Assembly (NCBI RefSeq): GCF_036456085.1 | Contig: NZ_CP138632.1 | Span: 372,001 to 436,000, forward strand | Direction: 5' to 3' | Origin: Veillonella parvula | GTDB taxonomy: Bacteria; Bacillota; Negativicutes; Veillonellales; Veillonellaceae | DNA: 64,000 nt | Position numbers and translations under genes: made by a program | In this document: positions 27,846 to 37,910 of the stretch, in pieces | Layout: each line of letters begins with the position of its first letter | Position numbering within the stretch: position 1 is the first letter of the stretch | The notes under the pieces: model-generated | What the model was told of the DNA's origin: nothing | Seen by the model: only the letters and a program-made list of their open reading frames with translations | Databases searched by the model: none

Positions 27846-28031
27846 ATGCCAATTATTCATGTAGAGCTCGTCGAAGGGCGTACAAAAGAACAAAAGAAAC
27901 AATTAGGTGAAGCAATTACAAAAGCTGCGGTTGATATCGTAAATGTTCCTGCTGATGCAGTAAAAGTTATCTTCGTAGATATGAAAAAAGACGATTATAT
28001 GGAAGGCGGCATTTTGCGGTCTGAACGCTAA
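27846..28031 (+). CDS. 4-oxalocrotonate tautomerase family protein
   Basis: 61 residues, exactly the size of 4-OT monomers. ATG 27846 has ATGGAGG 6 bases upstream and exposes Pro as residue 2, which after Met removal becomes the catalytic N-terminal proline. The start PIIHVELVEGRTKEQKKQL and the later VKVIFVDMKKDDYMEGG match the family; Arg11-like and Arg39-like positions are only partly evident, so the true substrate may differ from 2-oxo-acid enols. Many bacteria carry such an orphan with unknown role. It stands alone with its own promoter and terminator. Confidence 0.88.
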   Translation: MPIIHVELVEGRTKEQKKQLGEAITKAAVDIVNVPADAVKVIFVDMKKDDYMEGGILRSER

Positions 28032-28033
28032 GG

Positions 28034-29562
<1,529 letters not shown>

Positions 29563-29577
29563 TAATGGAGTATTACA

Positions 29578-30300
29578 TTGAATAAACGTATTTCTGTTTT
29601 ATCTGTGCCTATCGATTGTGTCACAATGGATGAGGCAGTCCAACGTATTTTACAATTAACTGAACAGCCGGGGCTACATTTAGTAGCAACGGCTAATGCA
29701 GAAATGGTTATGTTGGCTAATGAAAATCCTACATTGCACTCCATATTGAATAATGCTAGTCTCGTTGTTCCCGATGGGGCTGGCATTTTGTGGGCTGCAG
29801 AGCGTCAAGGAGAACATGTGCCTGAACGCGTAACAGGTGTAGACGTAACTATGGAATTGTTTAAAGTTGCGGCGACTCATCAAATTCCTGTATACTGCTT
29901 GGGGGCGGCACCTGGTGTTGCTCAACGAGCGATTGGTAATGTATCTGCTCAGGTAGGTGCATTAAATATAGCAGGAATTCATGACGGATTCTTTGATAGT
30001 GCAGAGGAACAAGAAATCATTAAATCTATAGCTGAATCTAAGGCAAAATTGGTATTTGTTGCCTTAGGTGTGCCAAAGCAAGAACAATGGATTGCAGAAA
30101 AGTTGAGTCACCTCGATGGCGTAGTTGCCATTGGAATTGGTGGTTCCTTTGATGTCTTGGCAGGTAATATTCCTCGGGCCCCAGAATGGATGCAACGAAA
30201 TCGACTTGAATGGTTGTATCGATTATATTTAGAACCTCAACGGATTGGCCGTATGTTGGCTATTCCAAAGTTTATGTGGACCGTTATTAGAAATAAATAG
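29578..30300 (+). CDS. WecG/TagA/CpsF-family glycosyltransferase
   Basis: 240 residues. Start is TTG 29578 (MNKRISVLSVPIDC) with ATGGAG 7 bases upstream. Hallmarks of the family: NAEMVMLANENP (near 40), the substrate motif VVPDGAGILWAA (near 65) and the C-terminal FVALGVPKQEQWIAEK (near 160-175). Members add N-acetylmannosamine or N-acetylmannosaminuronic acid to a lipid-linked acceptor in wall teichoic acid, ECA or capsule synthesis. It has no membrane helix and would act at the inner face of the inner membrane. It is the first gene of a tight operon with psd, pssA, a GT2 enzyme and surE. Which polymer it serves is unknown. Confidence 0.87.
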   Translation: MNKRISVLSVPIDCVTMDEAVQRILQLTEQPGLHLVATANAEMVMLANENPTLHSILNNASLVVPDGAGILWAAERQGEHVPERVTGVDVTMELFKVAATHQIPVYCLGAAPGVAQRAIGNVSAQVGALNIAGIHDGFFDSAEEQEIIKSIAESKAKLVFVALGVPKQEQWIAEKLSHLDGVVAIGIGGSFDVLAGNIPRAPEWMQRNRLEWLYRLYLEPQRIGRMLAIPKFMWTVIRNK

Positions 30301-30314
30301 AGGAGTGTTGAATC

Positions 30315-30956
30315 GTGCCTACAGGACCAATAATTAAGGAAGGGTTTCCTCTGATAGGAGCTATGCTCATTATCACTGTGGTGTTAGGATATTTAGGACA
30401 TTATGTAATTGCGATTATTTCATTTATTCTGGCATTATTTTTCGTCAATTTCTTTAGAAATCCTAAACGTGTAATCCCTCAAGATCCAGATTTGATTTTA
30501 TCCCCAGCGGACGGTAAAATCATGGATATTTCTGATGTATACGAAGATATTTACTTACATAAAGAGTGTAAAAAAGTAACTATTTTCTTATCTGTTTTTG
30601 ACGTGCATGCTAATCGTGCGCCTATTGATGGTAAAATTACGTACCGTCACTATACGATGGGTAGTTTCCTACCAGCATTCAAAGATGATGTAGGTTTTGA
30701 AAATGAACGTCATACTATTTGTATTGAAAATGATCGTACTTCCGTATTAGTAACGCAAATTGCGGGCCTTTTAGCAAGACGTATCGTATCTTGGACAGAC
30801 CTAGATAGTGTACTTGAACGCGGTCAGTTGTACGGGATGATTAAGTTCGGTTCCTGTACTGAGCTCTATATGGATAAGGATGTAGAGTTGTTCGTGGAAA
30901 AAGGTCAACATATTACAGGCGGTGATACTGTTATCGGGAGGTTACGACATGAATAA
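30315..30956 (+). CDS. psd: Phosphatidylserine decarboxylase proenzyme (short type)
   Basis: Turns phosphatidylserine into phosphatidylethanolamine at the membrane; a pyruvoyl enzyme made by self-cleavage. 213 residues, typical of the short Psd group. GTG start at 30315 with AGGAGTG 8 bases upstream. Two hydrophobic segments at about 10-48 anchor it. Conserved parts: NFFRNPKR, LSPADGKI (near 60), VHANRAPIDG (near 100), and the cleavage motif KFGSC near residue 179, where Ser would become the pyruvoyl group. pssA, which makes its substrate, overlaps its end by 8 bases. Confidence 0.95.
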   Translation: MPTGPIIKEGFPLIGAMLIITVVLGYLGHYVIAIISFILALFFVNFFRNPKRVIPQDPDLILSPADGKIMDISDVYEDIYLHKECKKVTIFLSVFDVHANRAPIDGKITYRHYTMGSFLPAFKDDVGFENERHTICIENDRTSVLVTQIAGLLARRIVSWTDLDSVLERGQLYGMIKFGSCTELYMDKDVELFVEKGQHITGGDTVIGRLRHE

Positions 30957-31620
30957 ATCTATTATTCCAAATTTATTTACTAGTGCAAATTTAGCATTTG
31001 GTGTTCTTGGTATTACGTTGTCTGCTACAAATAATACCTTCTGCGCAGCTATATGTATATTATTGTCTCTAGTAGCAGATGGGTTAGATGGTCGTGTAGC
31101 AAGAGCTTTAAACGTTGCAGGACCAATGGGCCGGGAACTTGATTCTCTGTCTGATGTAGTGGGATTTGGTGTAGCGCCTGCCTATATGCTTTATATGAAA
31201 GAATTAAATGGTTTAGGATGGATTGCATATGTGCCACTATTAGCTTTTGCAGTGCTTGGTGCATTTCGTTTAGCGCGATTTAATATTAAAACTGACGAAG
31301 TTCATGGCTATTTTGAAGGTTTACCAATTCCAGCCGCTGGATGTTTAGCGGCGACTTACGTATTGTGTGGCGTATCGGTACCTCAATTTGTGTTGGTAGT
31401 TTGTATGATTGGTATAGGTCTCCTTATGGTTAGTGAAGTTAAATATCCCGATTTTAAAGGTAAAAGTGAGATTTATATCAATAAACTTTCTATTGTACTC
31501 ACAGCCATATTTGTTATAGCTTGTCTCGTGTATGATTGGCATACATGGGCCGTTATGATTTTTGCTGGCTATGTAATGTTTGGGCTTATTAACGGGGCTT
31601 TAAATATAGTGCGTAAATAG
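30949..31620 (+). CDS. pssA: CDP-diacylglycerol--serine O-phosphatidyltransferase
   Basis: Makes phosphatidylserine from CDP-diacylglycerol and serine; integral membrane enzyme. ATG 30949 (MNKSIIPNLFTSANL) has CGGGAGG 7 bases upstream. 223 residues with about six hydrophobic helices. The CDP-alcohol phosphatidyltransferase motif DGLDGRVAR with downstream G-x3-D-x3-D (GRELDSLSD) is complete at about residues 42-68. Overlaps psd by 8 bases, so the two successive steps of PE synthesis are translationally coupled. Confidence 0.95.
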   Translation: MNKSIIPNLFTSANLAFGVLGITLSATNNTFCAAICILLSLVADGLDGRVARALNVAGPMGRELDSLSDVVGFGVAPAYMLYMKELNGLGWIAYVPLLAFAVLGAFRLARFNIKTDEVHGYFEGLPIPAAGCLAATYVLCGVSVPQFVLVVCMIGIGLLMVSEVKYPDFKGKSEIYINKLSIVLTAIFVIACLVYDWHTWAVMIFAGYVMFGLINGALNIVRK

Positions 31621-31639
31621 ATGTGTGGAGGAGAATAGT

Positions 31640-32902
31640 ATGAATTACCTACTGGATCTATTACTGATTCCTATGCAGGTAATAATCGTAATTTATACGG
31701 TTTATTATTTTATACTCGCTGTCGTAGGTATGTGGCGATCGCGAGTACATAAAAATTATACCCCTAAAAATTCCTTTGCCATCGTTGTATGCGCTCATAA
31801 TGAGGAAGCTGTTGTTGGTGAGTTAGTTAAAAACTTACGTGGCCTAGATTATCCTGATGATCTATACGATATTTTTGTAGTTGCCGATAACTGTACAGAT
31901 AAGACTGCGGAAGTAGCAAGTGCTGCTGGCGCTAATGTACATGTACGTGAAAATAAACAAGAAATAGGTAAAGGTTATGCCATGGGGTGGATGTTTGATC
32001 GGGTAGAACAAATGGATCGGAAATATGATGCATTCCTGATTTTTGATGCCGATAATTTAGTACACCCTCAATTTATGTTAGAAATGAATGATCATCTTGA
32101 AAAAGGTGAGTCTGTAATTCAAGGTTACTTGAACTCTAAAAATCCAACTGACTCTTGGGTAGCCGGTACGTTCTCCATAGCCTTTTGGATGGTTAACCAT
32201 ATGTGGCATTTAGCAAAATATCGTCTTGGATTATCTACGGCCTTAGGTGGTACAGGCATGTGTATTCGTACATCTATTATTCGCGAATACGGTTGGGATT
32301 GCAATAGCTTAACCGAAGATATGGAATTTTCCATGAAACTATTGACTCATGGTATCCGTACTTGTTGGGGGCATGATGCTATCGTATATGATGAAAAGGT
32401 TACGACTATGATGGCTTCTTGCAGACAGCGTTTACGATGGGCTCAGGGGCAATTTGACTGTGCGGGTCGATATATTCCTAAATTATTTGCTATTGGTATC
32501 AAAACAGGGAATATTATGATTTTGGATGGTATATTCCAAGTGAGTCAACCTTATTTCTTATTGTTGACAACCGTATACTTGGTGTTATCCTACATCAATG
32601 CGTATACTCCAATTTATACAAATATTTTGTATCAAATTATGCCTATGTCTGTATGGACAATTATAGGTGTTGGTCAATATCTATTCCCATTAATTGTATT
32701 GTTGAAAATCAAGGTACCACCAAAGATTTGGTTCTACTATTTACTATATCCATTATTTGTTTACTCTTGGATTCCAGTAAATATTTTAGGGTGGTTCCGC
32801 CGTCATAATAAGGTATGGTCTCATACAGTCCATACGAGAGCTGTGGGCTTAGATGATGTTAAATTAACACGTATGGGCAATATGAATAAGAATGAAAAAT
32901 AG
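31640..32902 (+). CDS. Family 2 membrane glycosyltransferase
   Basis: 420 residues; ATG 31640 has GGAGGAG 6-7 bases upstream. An N-terminal membrane helix (about 5-30) precedes a cytoplasmic GT-A domain with the nucleotide-binding VVADNCTD (near 82), the metal-binding DADN (near 137), the TEDMEFSM catalytic motif (near 232) and QRLRW (near 262). Two to three C-terminal membrane helices follow (about 295-385). This is the layout of processive beta-glycosyltransferases (cellulose/hyaluronan/poly-GlcNAc synthase type) or of lipid glycosyltransferases. Its place between pssA and surE hints at a membrane-lipid or envelope polymer role, but product and substrate are unknown. Confidence 0.85.
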   Translation: MNYLLDLLLIPMQVIIVIYTVYYFILAVVGMWRSRVHKNYTPKNSFAIVVCAHNEEAVVGELVKNLRGLDYPDDLYDIFVVADNCTDKTAEVASAAGANVHVRENKQEIGKGYAMGWMFDRVEQMDRKYDAFLIFDADNLVHPQFMLEMNDHLEKGESVIQGYLNSKNPTDSWVAGTFSIAFWMVNHMWHLAKYRLGLSTALGGTGMCIRTSIIREYGWDCNSLTEDMEFSMKLLTHGIRTCWGHDAIVYDEKVTTMMASCRQRLRWAQGQFDCAGRYIPKLFAIGIKTGNIMILDGIFQVSQPYFLLLTTVYLVLSYINAYTPIYTNILYQIMPMSVWTIIGVGQYLFPLIVLLKIKVPPKIWFYYLLYPLFVYSWIPVNILGWFRRHNKVWSHTVHTRAVGLDDVKLTRMGNMNKNEK

Positions 32903-32919
32903 AATCTGTAGGAGTGACT

Positions 32920-33681
32920 ATGCATATTTTAATGTGTAATGACGATGGCATTTTAGCAGATGGTTTACGTCATCTTGCATCGTATTTAAGTCAATATTAT
33001 AGAATTACCGTTGTAGCACCTGCTAATGAGCAAAGTGCTAAATCCCATGCATTGACAACCGAGGTTCCATTGAAATTAGATGCTTGCAAAGGCGAGGATG
33101 AAAATCCTCGCCTTTATGCTCTAACGGGAACGCCGTCCGATTGCATGAAGTTCGGTCTCAGTTATTTATTGACTGATGATATGCCAGATCTTGTAATTTC
33201 TGGAATTAATCATGGATTTAATTTAGGCTCTGATGTATTGTATTCCGGCACTGTTTCGGCAGCTATGGAAAGTGGGTTTTACGGTATTCCCGGTTTAGCA
33301 TTATCTGTTGAGAGATATTCTGTTGAACGGGGAGACGAGATGCATCCATTTATACATGAATTGATTGAGAAAATTTATGTGGCGGGCCAGTTTAGCGGTT
33401 TACTAAATGTGAACTTCCCATTACGTGGTACATGTGATTGGGACCATTTTAAAATGGTGAGCCAAGGCTTACAAACCTACAGTAATATTATTGAAGCTCG
33501 CATTAATTCAAGAGGACAGGATTATTATTGGTTAGCTGGCGAGCTAGACTATGGTGCTGAAAGTGTTCCTACAGATGTAGAATTTGCCCGTAAAGGCTAT
33601 ATTACAGGTGTCGCACTTACATGGAAACAACAATGTGATACGGATATGAAAAGGGTTCAAAATATTTTAGATGAAATATAA
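32920..33681 (+). CDS. surE: 5'/3'-nucleotidase SurE
   Basis: Metal-dependent phosphatase of nucleoside monophosphates and short polyphosphate. ATG 32920 (MHILMCNDDG) has TAGGAGT 5 bases upstream and gives the classical N-terminus with the metal-binding DD pair (residues 8-9). 253 residues, normal length. SGINHGFNLGSDVLYSGTVSAAMES (split motif near residues 90-114) forms the rest of the active site. Last gene of the operon; a tRNA promoter starts 9 bases after its stop codon. Confidence 0.95.
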   Translation: MHILMCNDDGILADGLRHLASYLSQYYRITVVAPANEQSAKSHALTTEVPLKLDACKGEDENPRLYALTGTPSDCMKFGLSYLLTDDMPDLVISGINHGFNLGSDVLYSGTVSAAMESGFYGIPGLALSVERYSVERGDEMHPFIHELIEKIYVAGQFSGLLNVNFPLRGTCDWDHFKMVSQGLQTYSNIIEARINSRGQDYYWLAGELDYGAESVPTDVEFARKGYITGVALTWKQQCDTDMKRVQNILDEI

Positions 33682-33689
33682 AAAATATG

Positions 33690-33718
33690 TTGACATTGCT
33701 TAGGGATGTCTGTATAAT
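33690..33718 (+). promoter_or_regulatory. Consensus sigma-70 promoter for tRNA-Leu
   Basis: TTGACA (33690-33695), exactly 17 bases, TATAAT (33713-33718): both hexamers perfect. The tRNA begins 18 bases after the -10 element. Confidence 0.92.
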
Positions 33719-33735
33719 AACAAATGTTCCGATAC

Positions 33736-33819
33736 GCCGGAGTGGCGGAATGGCAGACGCACTTGACTCAAAATCAAGCGGGTAACACCGTGTGGGTTCA
33801 AGTCCCACCTCCGGCACCA
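33736..33819 (+). tRNA. tRNA-Leu (anticodon CAA)
   Basis: 84 bases with encoded CCA end. Acceptor arms GCCGGAG/CTCCGGC, anticodon arm CTTGA/TCAAG around loop CTCAAAA giving anticodon CAA (reads UUG), a long class II variable arm, and a T-arm GTGGG-TTCAAGT-CCCAC. It lies alone between its own promoter and terminator. Confidence 0.97.
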
Positions 33820-33823
33820 ACAT

Positions 33824-33858
33824 TAGGCGGTAAGACTTTTGTCTTACCGCCTATTTTT
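33824..33858 (+). terminator. Terminator after tRNA-Leu
   Basis: TAGGCGGTAAGAC-TTTT-GTCTTACCGCCTA perfect 13-pair stem, then five T, 4 bases after the tRNA end. Confidence 0.93.
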
Positions 33859-33913
33859 ATATTTATGAATTTATATACTATAATATACATTATTAATTTC
33901 ATGAGGTGACAGT

Positions 33914-34705
33914 ATGGATCAAGGTGTAATTGATTATATTACAAATATCTTTGATATTCCTAAACTTACTCAACAGGTTAGCGCTGTACAGATGCCATTG
34001 CCATTATCTCGCTTGGCAGAAATACCATTAGATGGATCTGTAAATCAGTGCCAAGGATTTTGTTATAATTCCAAAAAAGACGTTTTTGCTTTAGCTTGTA
34101 TTAATTCAGATAATACGAAGCAAATTATTTATGAAATTAATCCAAAAACTTTTACTGTTGTTGCAAAATATGAGTATAGTTATAAAAGTTTATTAGGTCA
34201 TATGAATACCTTAACTTATAATTCTGTCAATAATCGTTACTATACAACAAATGCTGTTGTAAATGGATATAACCTTACTCCTATTGAAGCGGATAGCATG
34301 ATTGTTGAAGCACCGATTAAACTAAAAGAGAAAGTTTTTAATTTTGCATATGATAAAGTACGCAATGAATATGTATCAATTGTGCCTTTAACAAACTCTG
34401 AACGGACAATTAATTATTACGACTCCAATTTTAATCGTATTCGTTCTTATAAAATTGATGCTAATCATACAAACTTAAATAATAACGGTGCTTACGCAAC
34501 TAATGGAAATACTTTATTTACGACGTTGACAACCTTTGTATACGTCGATGAAGAGGGAGTTGTTAAAAATATTAGCCCTTATGCTTCTGGAATGGAAGTA
34601 GAAGACATGGATTGTCGAAATGGTCAAATGTATATGGCGGTCAATCGCAAAGGTAAAGTTGAAATATATAGTTTGTCTAGCCTACCATTTTCGGTAAATG
34701 TCTAG
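33914..34705 (+). CDS. Orphan protein, beta-propeller-like
   Basis: 263 residues, function not recognised. GAGGTGA lies 5 bases upstream of the ATG, and a TATAAT at 33879 may be the -10. No signal peptide or membrane helix. The sequence is a run of about 35-40-residue units of alternating strands with Tyr/Asn-rich turns (for example FCYNSKKDVFALACINS, LTYNSVNNRYYTTNAV, FAYDKVRNEYVSIVPL, MDCRNGQMYMAVNRKG), as in YVTN/WD-like beta-propellers. It is rich in Asn, Tyr and Thr compared with neighbours. It lies between tRNA-Leu and acpS as a single-gene unit. It could bind a ligand or phage receptor, but nothing in view tells which. Confidence 0.7.
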   Translation: MDQGVIDYITNIFDIPKLTQQVSAVQMPLPLSRLAEIPLDGSVNQCQGFCYNSKKDVFALACINSDNTKQIIYEINPKTFTVVAKYEYSYKSLLGHMNTLTYNSVNNRYYTTNAVVNGYNLTPIEADSMIVEAPIKLKEKVFNFAYDKVRNEYVSIVPLTNSERTINYYDSNFNRIRSYKIDANHTNLNNNGAYATNGNTLFTTLTTFVYVDEEGVVKNISPYASGMEVEDMDCRNGQMYMAVNRKGKVEIYSLSSLPFSVNV

Positions 34706-34715
34706 ATACTACCTA

Positions 34716-34744
34716 TGTTTTAATCCCCTTTATGAGTGTATAAT
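34716..34744 (+). promoter_or_regulatory. Possible promoter for acpS operon
   Basis: TATAAT at 34739-34744 with a poor -35 (TGTTTT, 34716-34721) at 17 bases. It lies 29 bases before the acpS start codon. Confidence 0.4.
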
Positions 34745-34773
34745 AATAGTATTAGAGTATTTTAGGAGCTATT

Positions 34774-35145
34774 ATGAAATTAGGGAATGATATTATAGAG
34801 ATTGACCGTATACGTCAAGCTATAGAGAAATCAAGTTCATTTAAAGCGCGCGTTTATACGATTCATGAGATTGAATATTGTAAAAGTCGGAATAAAGGAT
34901 GCTACGAATCCTTTGCCGGTATATATGCTGCAAAAGAGGCTTTTATTAAAGCTTTAGGTACAGGGATGAGGCATGGATCATGGCAAGATATAGAGATTTA
35001 TCATGATGAATGGGGCGCACCCTTAATTCGTTTACAAGATACTTTCAAAGATATTTACGAAACATCAGGTTATACTGATATTCATGTATCGATTAGTCAT
35101 TGCAAGGATTATGCAATGAGTACAGTTATACTTGAAGGAGTATAA
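34774..35145 (+). CDS. acpS: Holo-[acyl-carrier-protein] synthase
   Basis: Transfers phosphopantetheine from CoA to acyl carrier protein. 123 residues, normal for AcpS trimers. N-terminal GNDIIEIDRI with the metal-binding Asp (near residue 8), the KEAFIKALGTG segment with the second acidic ligand (near 52-62), and the C-terminal IHVSISHCKDYAMSTVIL. AGGAG before the ATG. Its stop codon is 1 base before the start of nnr, a common Firmicute pairing. Confidence 0.95.
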   Translation: MKLGNDIIEIDRIRQAIEKSSSFKARVYTIHEIEYCKSRNKGCYESFAGIYAAKEAFIKALGTGMRHGSWQDIEIYHDEWGAPLIRLQDTFKDIYETSGYTDIHVSISHCKDYAMSTVILEGV

Positions 35146-35146
35146 G

Positions 35147-36724
35147 ATGAATATTTTAACTACAGAAGATGCTCGATTTATAGATCGAGAGGTTCCTAAG
35201 CAATTAGGAATTTCTTTAGAAATCCTCATGGAAAATGCTGGACGTGGTATCGTAGATGCCTTATGGGGAGAGTACGATTTATTTTCCTTGAATAATGGCC
35301 GTTCCATAAATAGTTTTGTTTTATTTATATGTGGTACGGGTAATAATGGGGCAGATGGCCTTGTAGCGGCTCGCCATTTTATGGAGCAAGGCGTACCAGC
35401 ACAAATTGTACTAGTAGGAGATATAAACAAGTATAGTGATCTTTTTGCAGTGCAAATTGAGCGCTGCAAAGCTATGGGCTGTAGCATCGATATGTATGAT
35501 GAATTCAATGATTGGTCCAACGTAGCCATCGCTGTGGAAGGCATCATGGGAACGGGCTTTACTGGAAGGTTAAGAGAGGTGACCATCGATATATTGAATG
35601 ATATTGATACTATGCGTAGTCAGTATAATTTTGATTTGTGGGCTATTGATGTACCTGCAGGTTTGGATGCTACTACTGGTCATGTAGCAGAAGGCACACT
35701 GACCTATGATTATACTGTTACTTTTGGAGCTATCAAACAAGGTTTGTTATTATATCCCGGAAAGGCTGTTGGAGGAACCGCTGTGGTTGCTCCATTGGGT
35801 GCTCCTTGGCAGCAGGTACTGGGTGAACGTGTTAGAACTATAACCATTGATTCTGATTTAGCCGAAAAAATTATCAACTATCGTACCCCAATGGCGCATA
35901 AAGGTGTCAATGGAAACACTTTAATTATTGGTGGTTCAAATGATATGATAGGAGCCCCTATTTTGGCTGCTGAAGCGGCAGTTCATAGTGGTGCTGGTAA
36001 AGTAACATTAGCTGTACCCAAAATAATTAAACAGATTGTACAAAGCCGTGTCATACCTGAGGTGATGGTTACTTCCACAGAGACTAATAAAGAACTTTTT
36101 GATTGTCGTCAAGTTGTTGCTATGGGACCTGGTTTAGGTCGCACTCGTGAAATCTGTGATTTAGTGGATCATATCTTAGAAGCTTACGAAGGAGCATTAG
36201 TACTAGATGCTGATGCTTTGTATGCATTGGGACATGTTGGTTGTGTTAATAAAGATGCTTTGCGAGATGGTGATATTGAGTCTGCATATACAGTGGAAAG
36301 AGAACTTCCATATTGTGTCATGACACCGCATTTAGGTGAATTTAGTAGACTTATTGATTTACCTATTAAATGGATTGAGCGTCATTATATCACGTTGGCT
36401 AGAGCATTTGCTAAGGCTCATCAAGTTATTCTTGTACTAAAAGGGATTCCTTCAATTGTGGCATTACCTGATGGAACAGTGTATGTAAATACTATCGGTA
36501 ATGCGGGCATGGGTACTGGTGGTATGGGAGATGTGCTGACCGGTGTAATTGCTGGTTTTATAAGTCAGGGTTATTCACTACAAGATAGTGCTATTCTCGG
36601 TGTATATGTACATAGTCGTAGTGCAGATATTCTGAATGAAACAAAGAGTTGGGGTTATACTCCGAGTGATGTCAGTGCTTCTTTAGGCTTCGTGGTTAGT
36701 GAATTATTGGGAGATTATGAATGA
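35147..36724 (+). CDS. nnr: Bifunctional NAD(P)H-hydrate epimerase / ADP-dependent dehydratase
   Basis: Repairs hydrated NAD(P)H. ATG 35147 (MNILTTEDARFID) has AAGGAG 6 bases upstream. 525 residues made of two fused enzymes: an N-terminal YjeF_N epimerase (about 1-230, with CGTGNNGADGLVAARH near 62-77) and a C-terminal ribokinase-like dehydratase (about 245-520) with GGSNDMIGAPILAAEAA and the ATP-site NAGMGTGGMGDVLTG near 450-464. The family motif usually reads GSGD; here it is GMGD, with the catalytic Asp kept. Ends overlapping the next gene by 4 bases. Confidence 0.95.
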   Translation: MNILTTEDARFIDREVPKQLGISLEILMENAGRGIVDALWGEYDLFSLNNGRSINSFVLFICGTGNNGADGLVAARHFMEQGVPAQIVLVGDINKYSDLFAVQIERCKAMGCSIDMYDEFNDWSNVAIAVEGIMGTGFTGRLREVTIDILNDIDTMRSQYNFDLWAIDVPAGLDATTGHVAEGTLTYDYTVTFGAIKQGLLLYPGKAVGGTAVVAPLGAPWQQVLGERVRTITIDSDLAEKIINYRTPMAHKGVNGNTLIIGGSNDMIGAPILAAEAAVHSGAGKVTLAVPKIIKQIVQSRVIPEVMVTSTETNKELFDCRQVVAMGPGLGRTREICDLVDHILEAYEGALVLDADALYALGHVGCVNKDALRDGDIESAYTVERELPYCVMTPHLGEFSRLIDLPIKWIERHYITLARAFAKAHQVILVLKGIPSIVALPDGTVYVNTIGNAGMGTGGMGDVLTGVIAGFISQGYSLQDSAILGVYVHSRSADILNETKSWGYTPSDVSASLGFVVSELLGDYE

Positions 36725-37665
36725 CAAATAGAATACAACGCTTTATAGCTTTCTTGTTAGTACTATGTATTCCTATCTTCGCCATTGCAGGATGCACAAA
36801 TAATGATGTAGCAAACGCAGCAAATCAATTAACTACTAACGCTAATGGAACTTACTCGATCGATACTAAAACGACTACCCCTGAAGGTAAGCTAGATGTA
36901 TATATGCTAGATATTGGTCAGGGGGATGCTATATTACTTAAGGTAGGTGATGAGTATAGCATGATCGATACTGGTGACATAGAGCATCGTGAAAATATTG
37001 TAGCTCAACTTAAAACTATGGGTGTAACAAAGTTAAAAAATATTATTATCACGCATCCTCATGCTGATCATATGGGTGGTTTCTATGCTATTGCAAAGGC
37101 TATGCCTATTGAACATGTATATGATGATGGTATTGCCGTTGATAATAATATGTACAAAACTTATGAAAAGTGGATTGAGAAAAATAAAATTCAACGAATT
37201 ACTTTGAGAAGTGGAGATGTAGTTGATTTTGGACATGGTGCTGTCTTTGTAGTATATGCTCCTTGGGTTGAACCTTTAACTGATAAAAAAGGAGAGACAG
37301 ATCTTAATAATAATTCTATTGTAGGTAAATTAATCTTCGGTAAATTCTCTATGCTCTTCACGGGTGATGCTGAATGGCAAGAAGAGAAAAAACTTATAAA
37401 AGAGCAGAATTCCAGATTGTTTGCTCGTATTCTTAAGGTAGGTCATCACGGTTCTCGTACAAGTAGCTCTGAAGATTTTTTGAAATCTATTAAGCCTGAA
37501 AGTGCATTAATTTCAAATGGCATGTATAATAAGTATGGTCATCCTCACGATGTGACATTACGTCGCTTACAGGAAAATAATATTGCTATTTACCGTACAG
37601 ATACGATGGGACGTATTCATATTAGTACGGATGGGAATGAATGGCAAATTACAACTGAACGTTAG
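36721..37665 (+). CDS. ComEC-like metallo-beta-lactamase-fold lipoprotein
   Basis: 314 residues. Signal peptide (about 1-24) ends in lipobox AIAGC, so it should be a lipoprotein outside the cytoplasmic membrane. The mature part is a stand-alone version of the C-terminal ComEC hydrolase domain: LDVYMLDIGQGDAILLK (near 60), metal site HPHADHMGG (near 112-120), the FTGDAE motif and the GHHGSRTSSS loop (near 240). Related free proteins are probable nucleases or phosphodiesterases acting on extracellular DNA. It lacks the ComEC membrane channel, so DNA uptake itself is not implied. Translationally coupled to nnr by a 4-base overlap, though no functional link is known. Confidence 0.85.
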   Translation: MTNRIQRFIAFLLVLCIPIFAIAGCTNNDVANAANQLTTNANGTYSIDTKTTTPEGKLDVYMLDIGQGDAILLKVGDEYSMIDTGDIEHRENIVAQLKTMGVTKLKNIIITHPHADHMGGFYAIAKAMPIEHVYDDGIAVDNNMYKTYEKWIEKNKIQRITLRSGDVVDFGHGAVFVVYAPWVEPLTDKKGETDLNNNSIVGKLIFGKFSMLFTGDAEWQEEKKLIKEQNSRLFARILKVGHHGSRTSSSEDFLKSIKPESALISNGMYNKYGHPHDVTLRRLQENNIAIYRTDTMGRIHISTDGNEWQITTER

Positions 37666-37825
37666 TTTTGATTACTTATACAAAAAATTATTTTTATGAA
37701 ACTGTTTCTTGTGTATTCTGTATAAGGTCTTTATATAGTAATATGTGTAATCGGCATACTAATCTTCATGTTTGTATGAAATAATCTATTTATAATCTAA
37801 CATTAGTTTATGGATAGATTGGAAC

Positions 37826-37863
37826 GATGAGATTTTGATAGATAAAAATATCATCGACTCATC
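37826..37863 (+). other. Imperfect hairpin in the amidase leader
   Basis: GATGAG and GATA arms pair with TATC and CTCATC around an internal loop, 48 bases before the amidase start; no T-tract follows. The preceding gap (37666-37825) holds AT-rich sequence with a TATAAT at 37791 but no convincing -35. Confidence 0.4.
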
Positions 37864-37910
37864 TCTATGGTTTGGACACTATGTATGTCAGTTAGATTGG
37901 AGTGAATGTA

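Noticed and set aside
33724-33909. Open frame of 61 codons over the tRNA-Leu gene
   Set aside because: It is formed by the tRNA sequence and its terminator. It has no ribosome binding site and no family resemblance.
33736-34773. Genomic island at tRNA-Leu
   Set aside because: No integrase, no repeat of the tRNA 3' end downstream, and only one orphan gene before acpS; kept only as a question.
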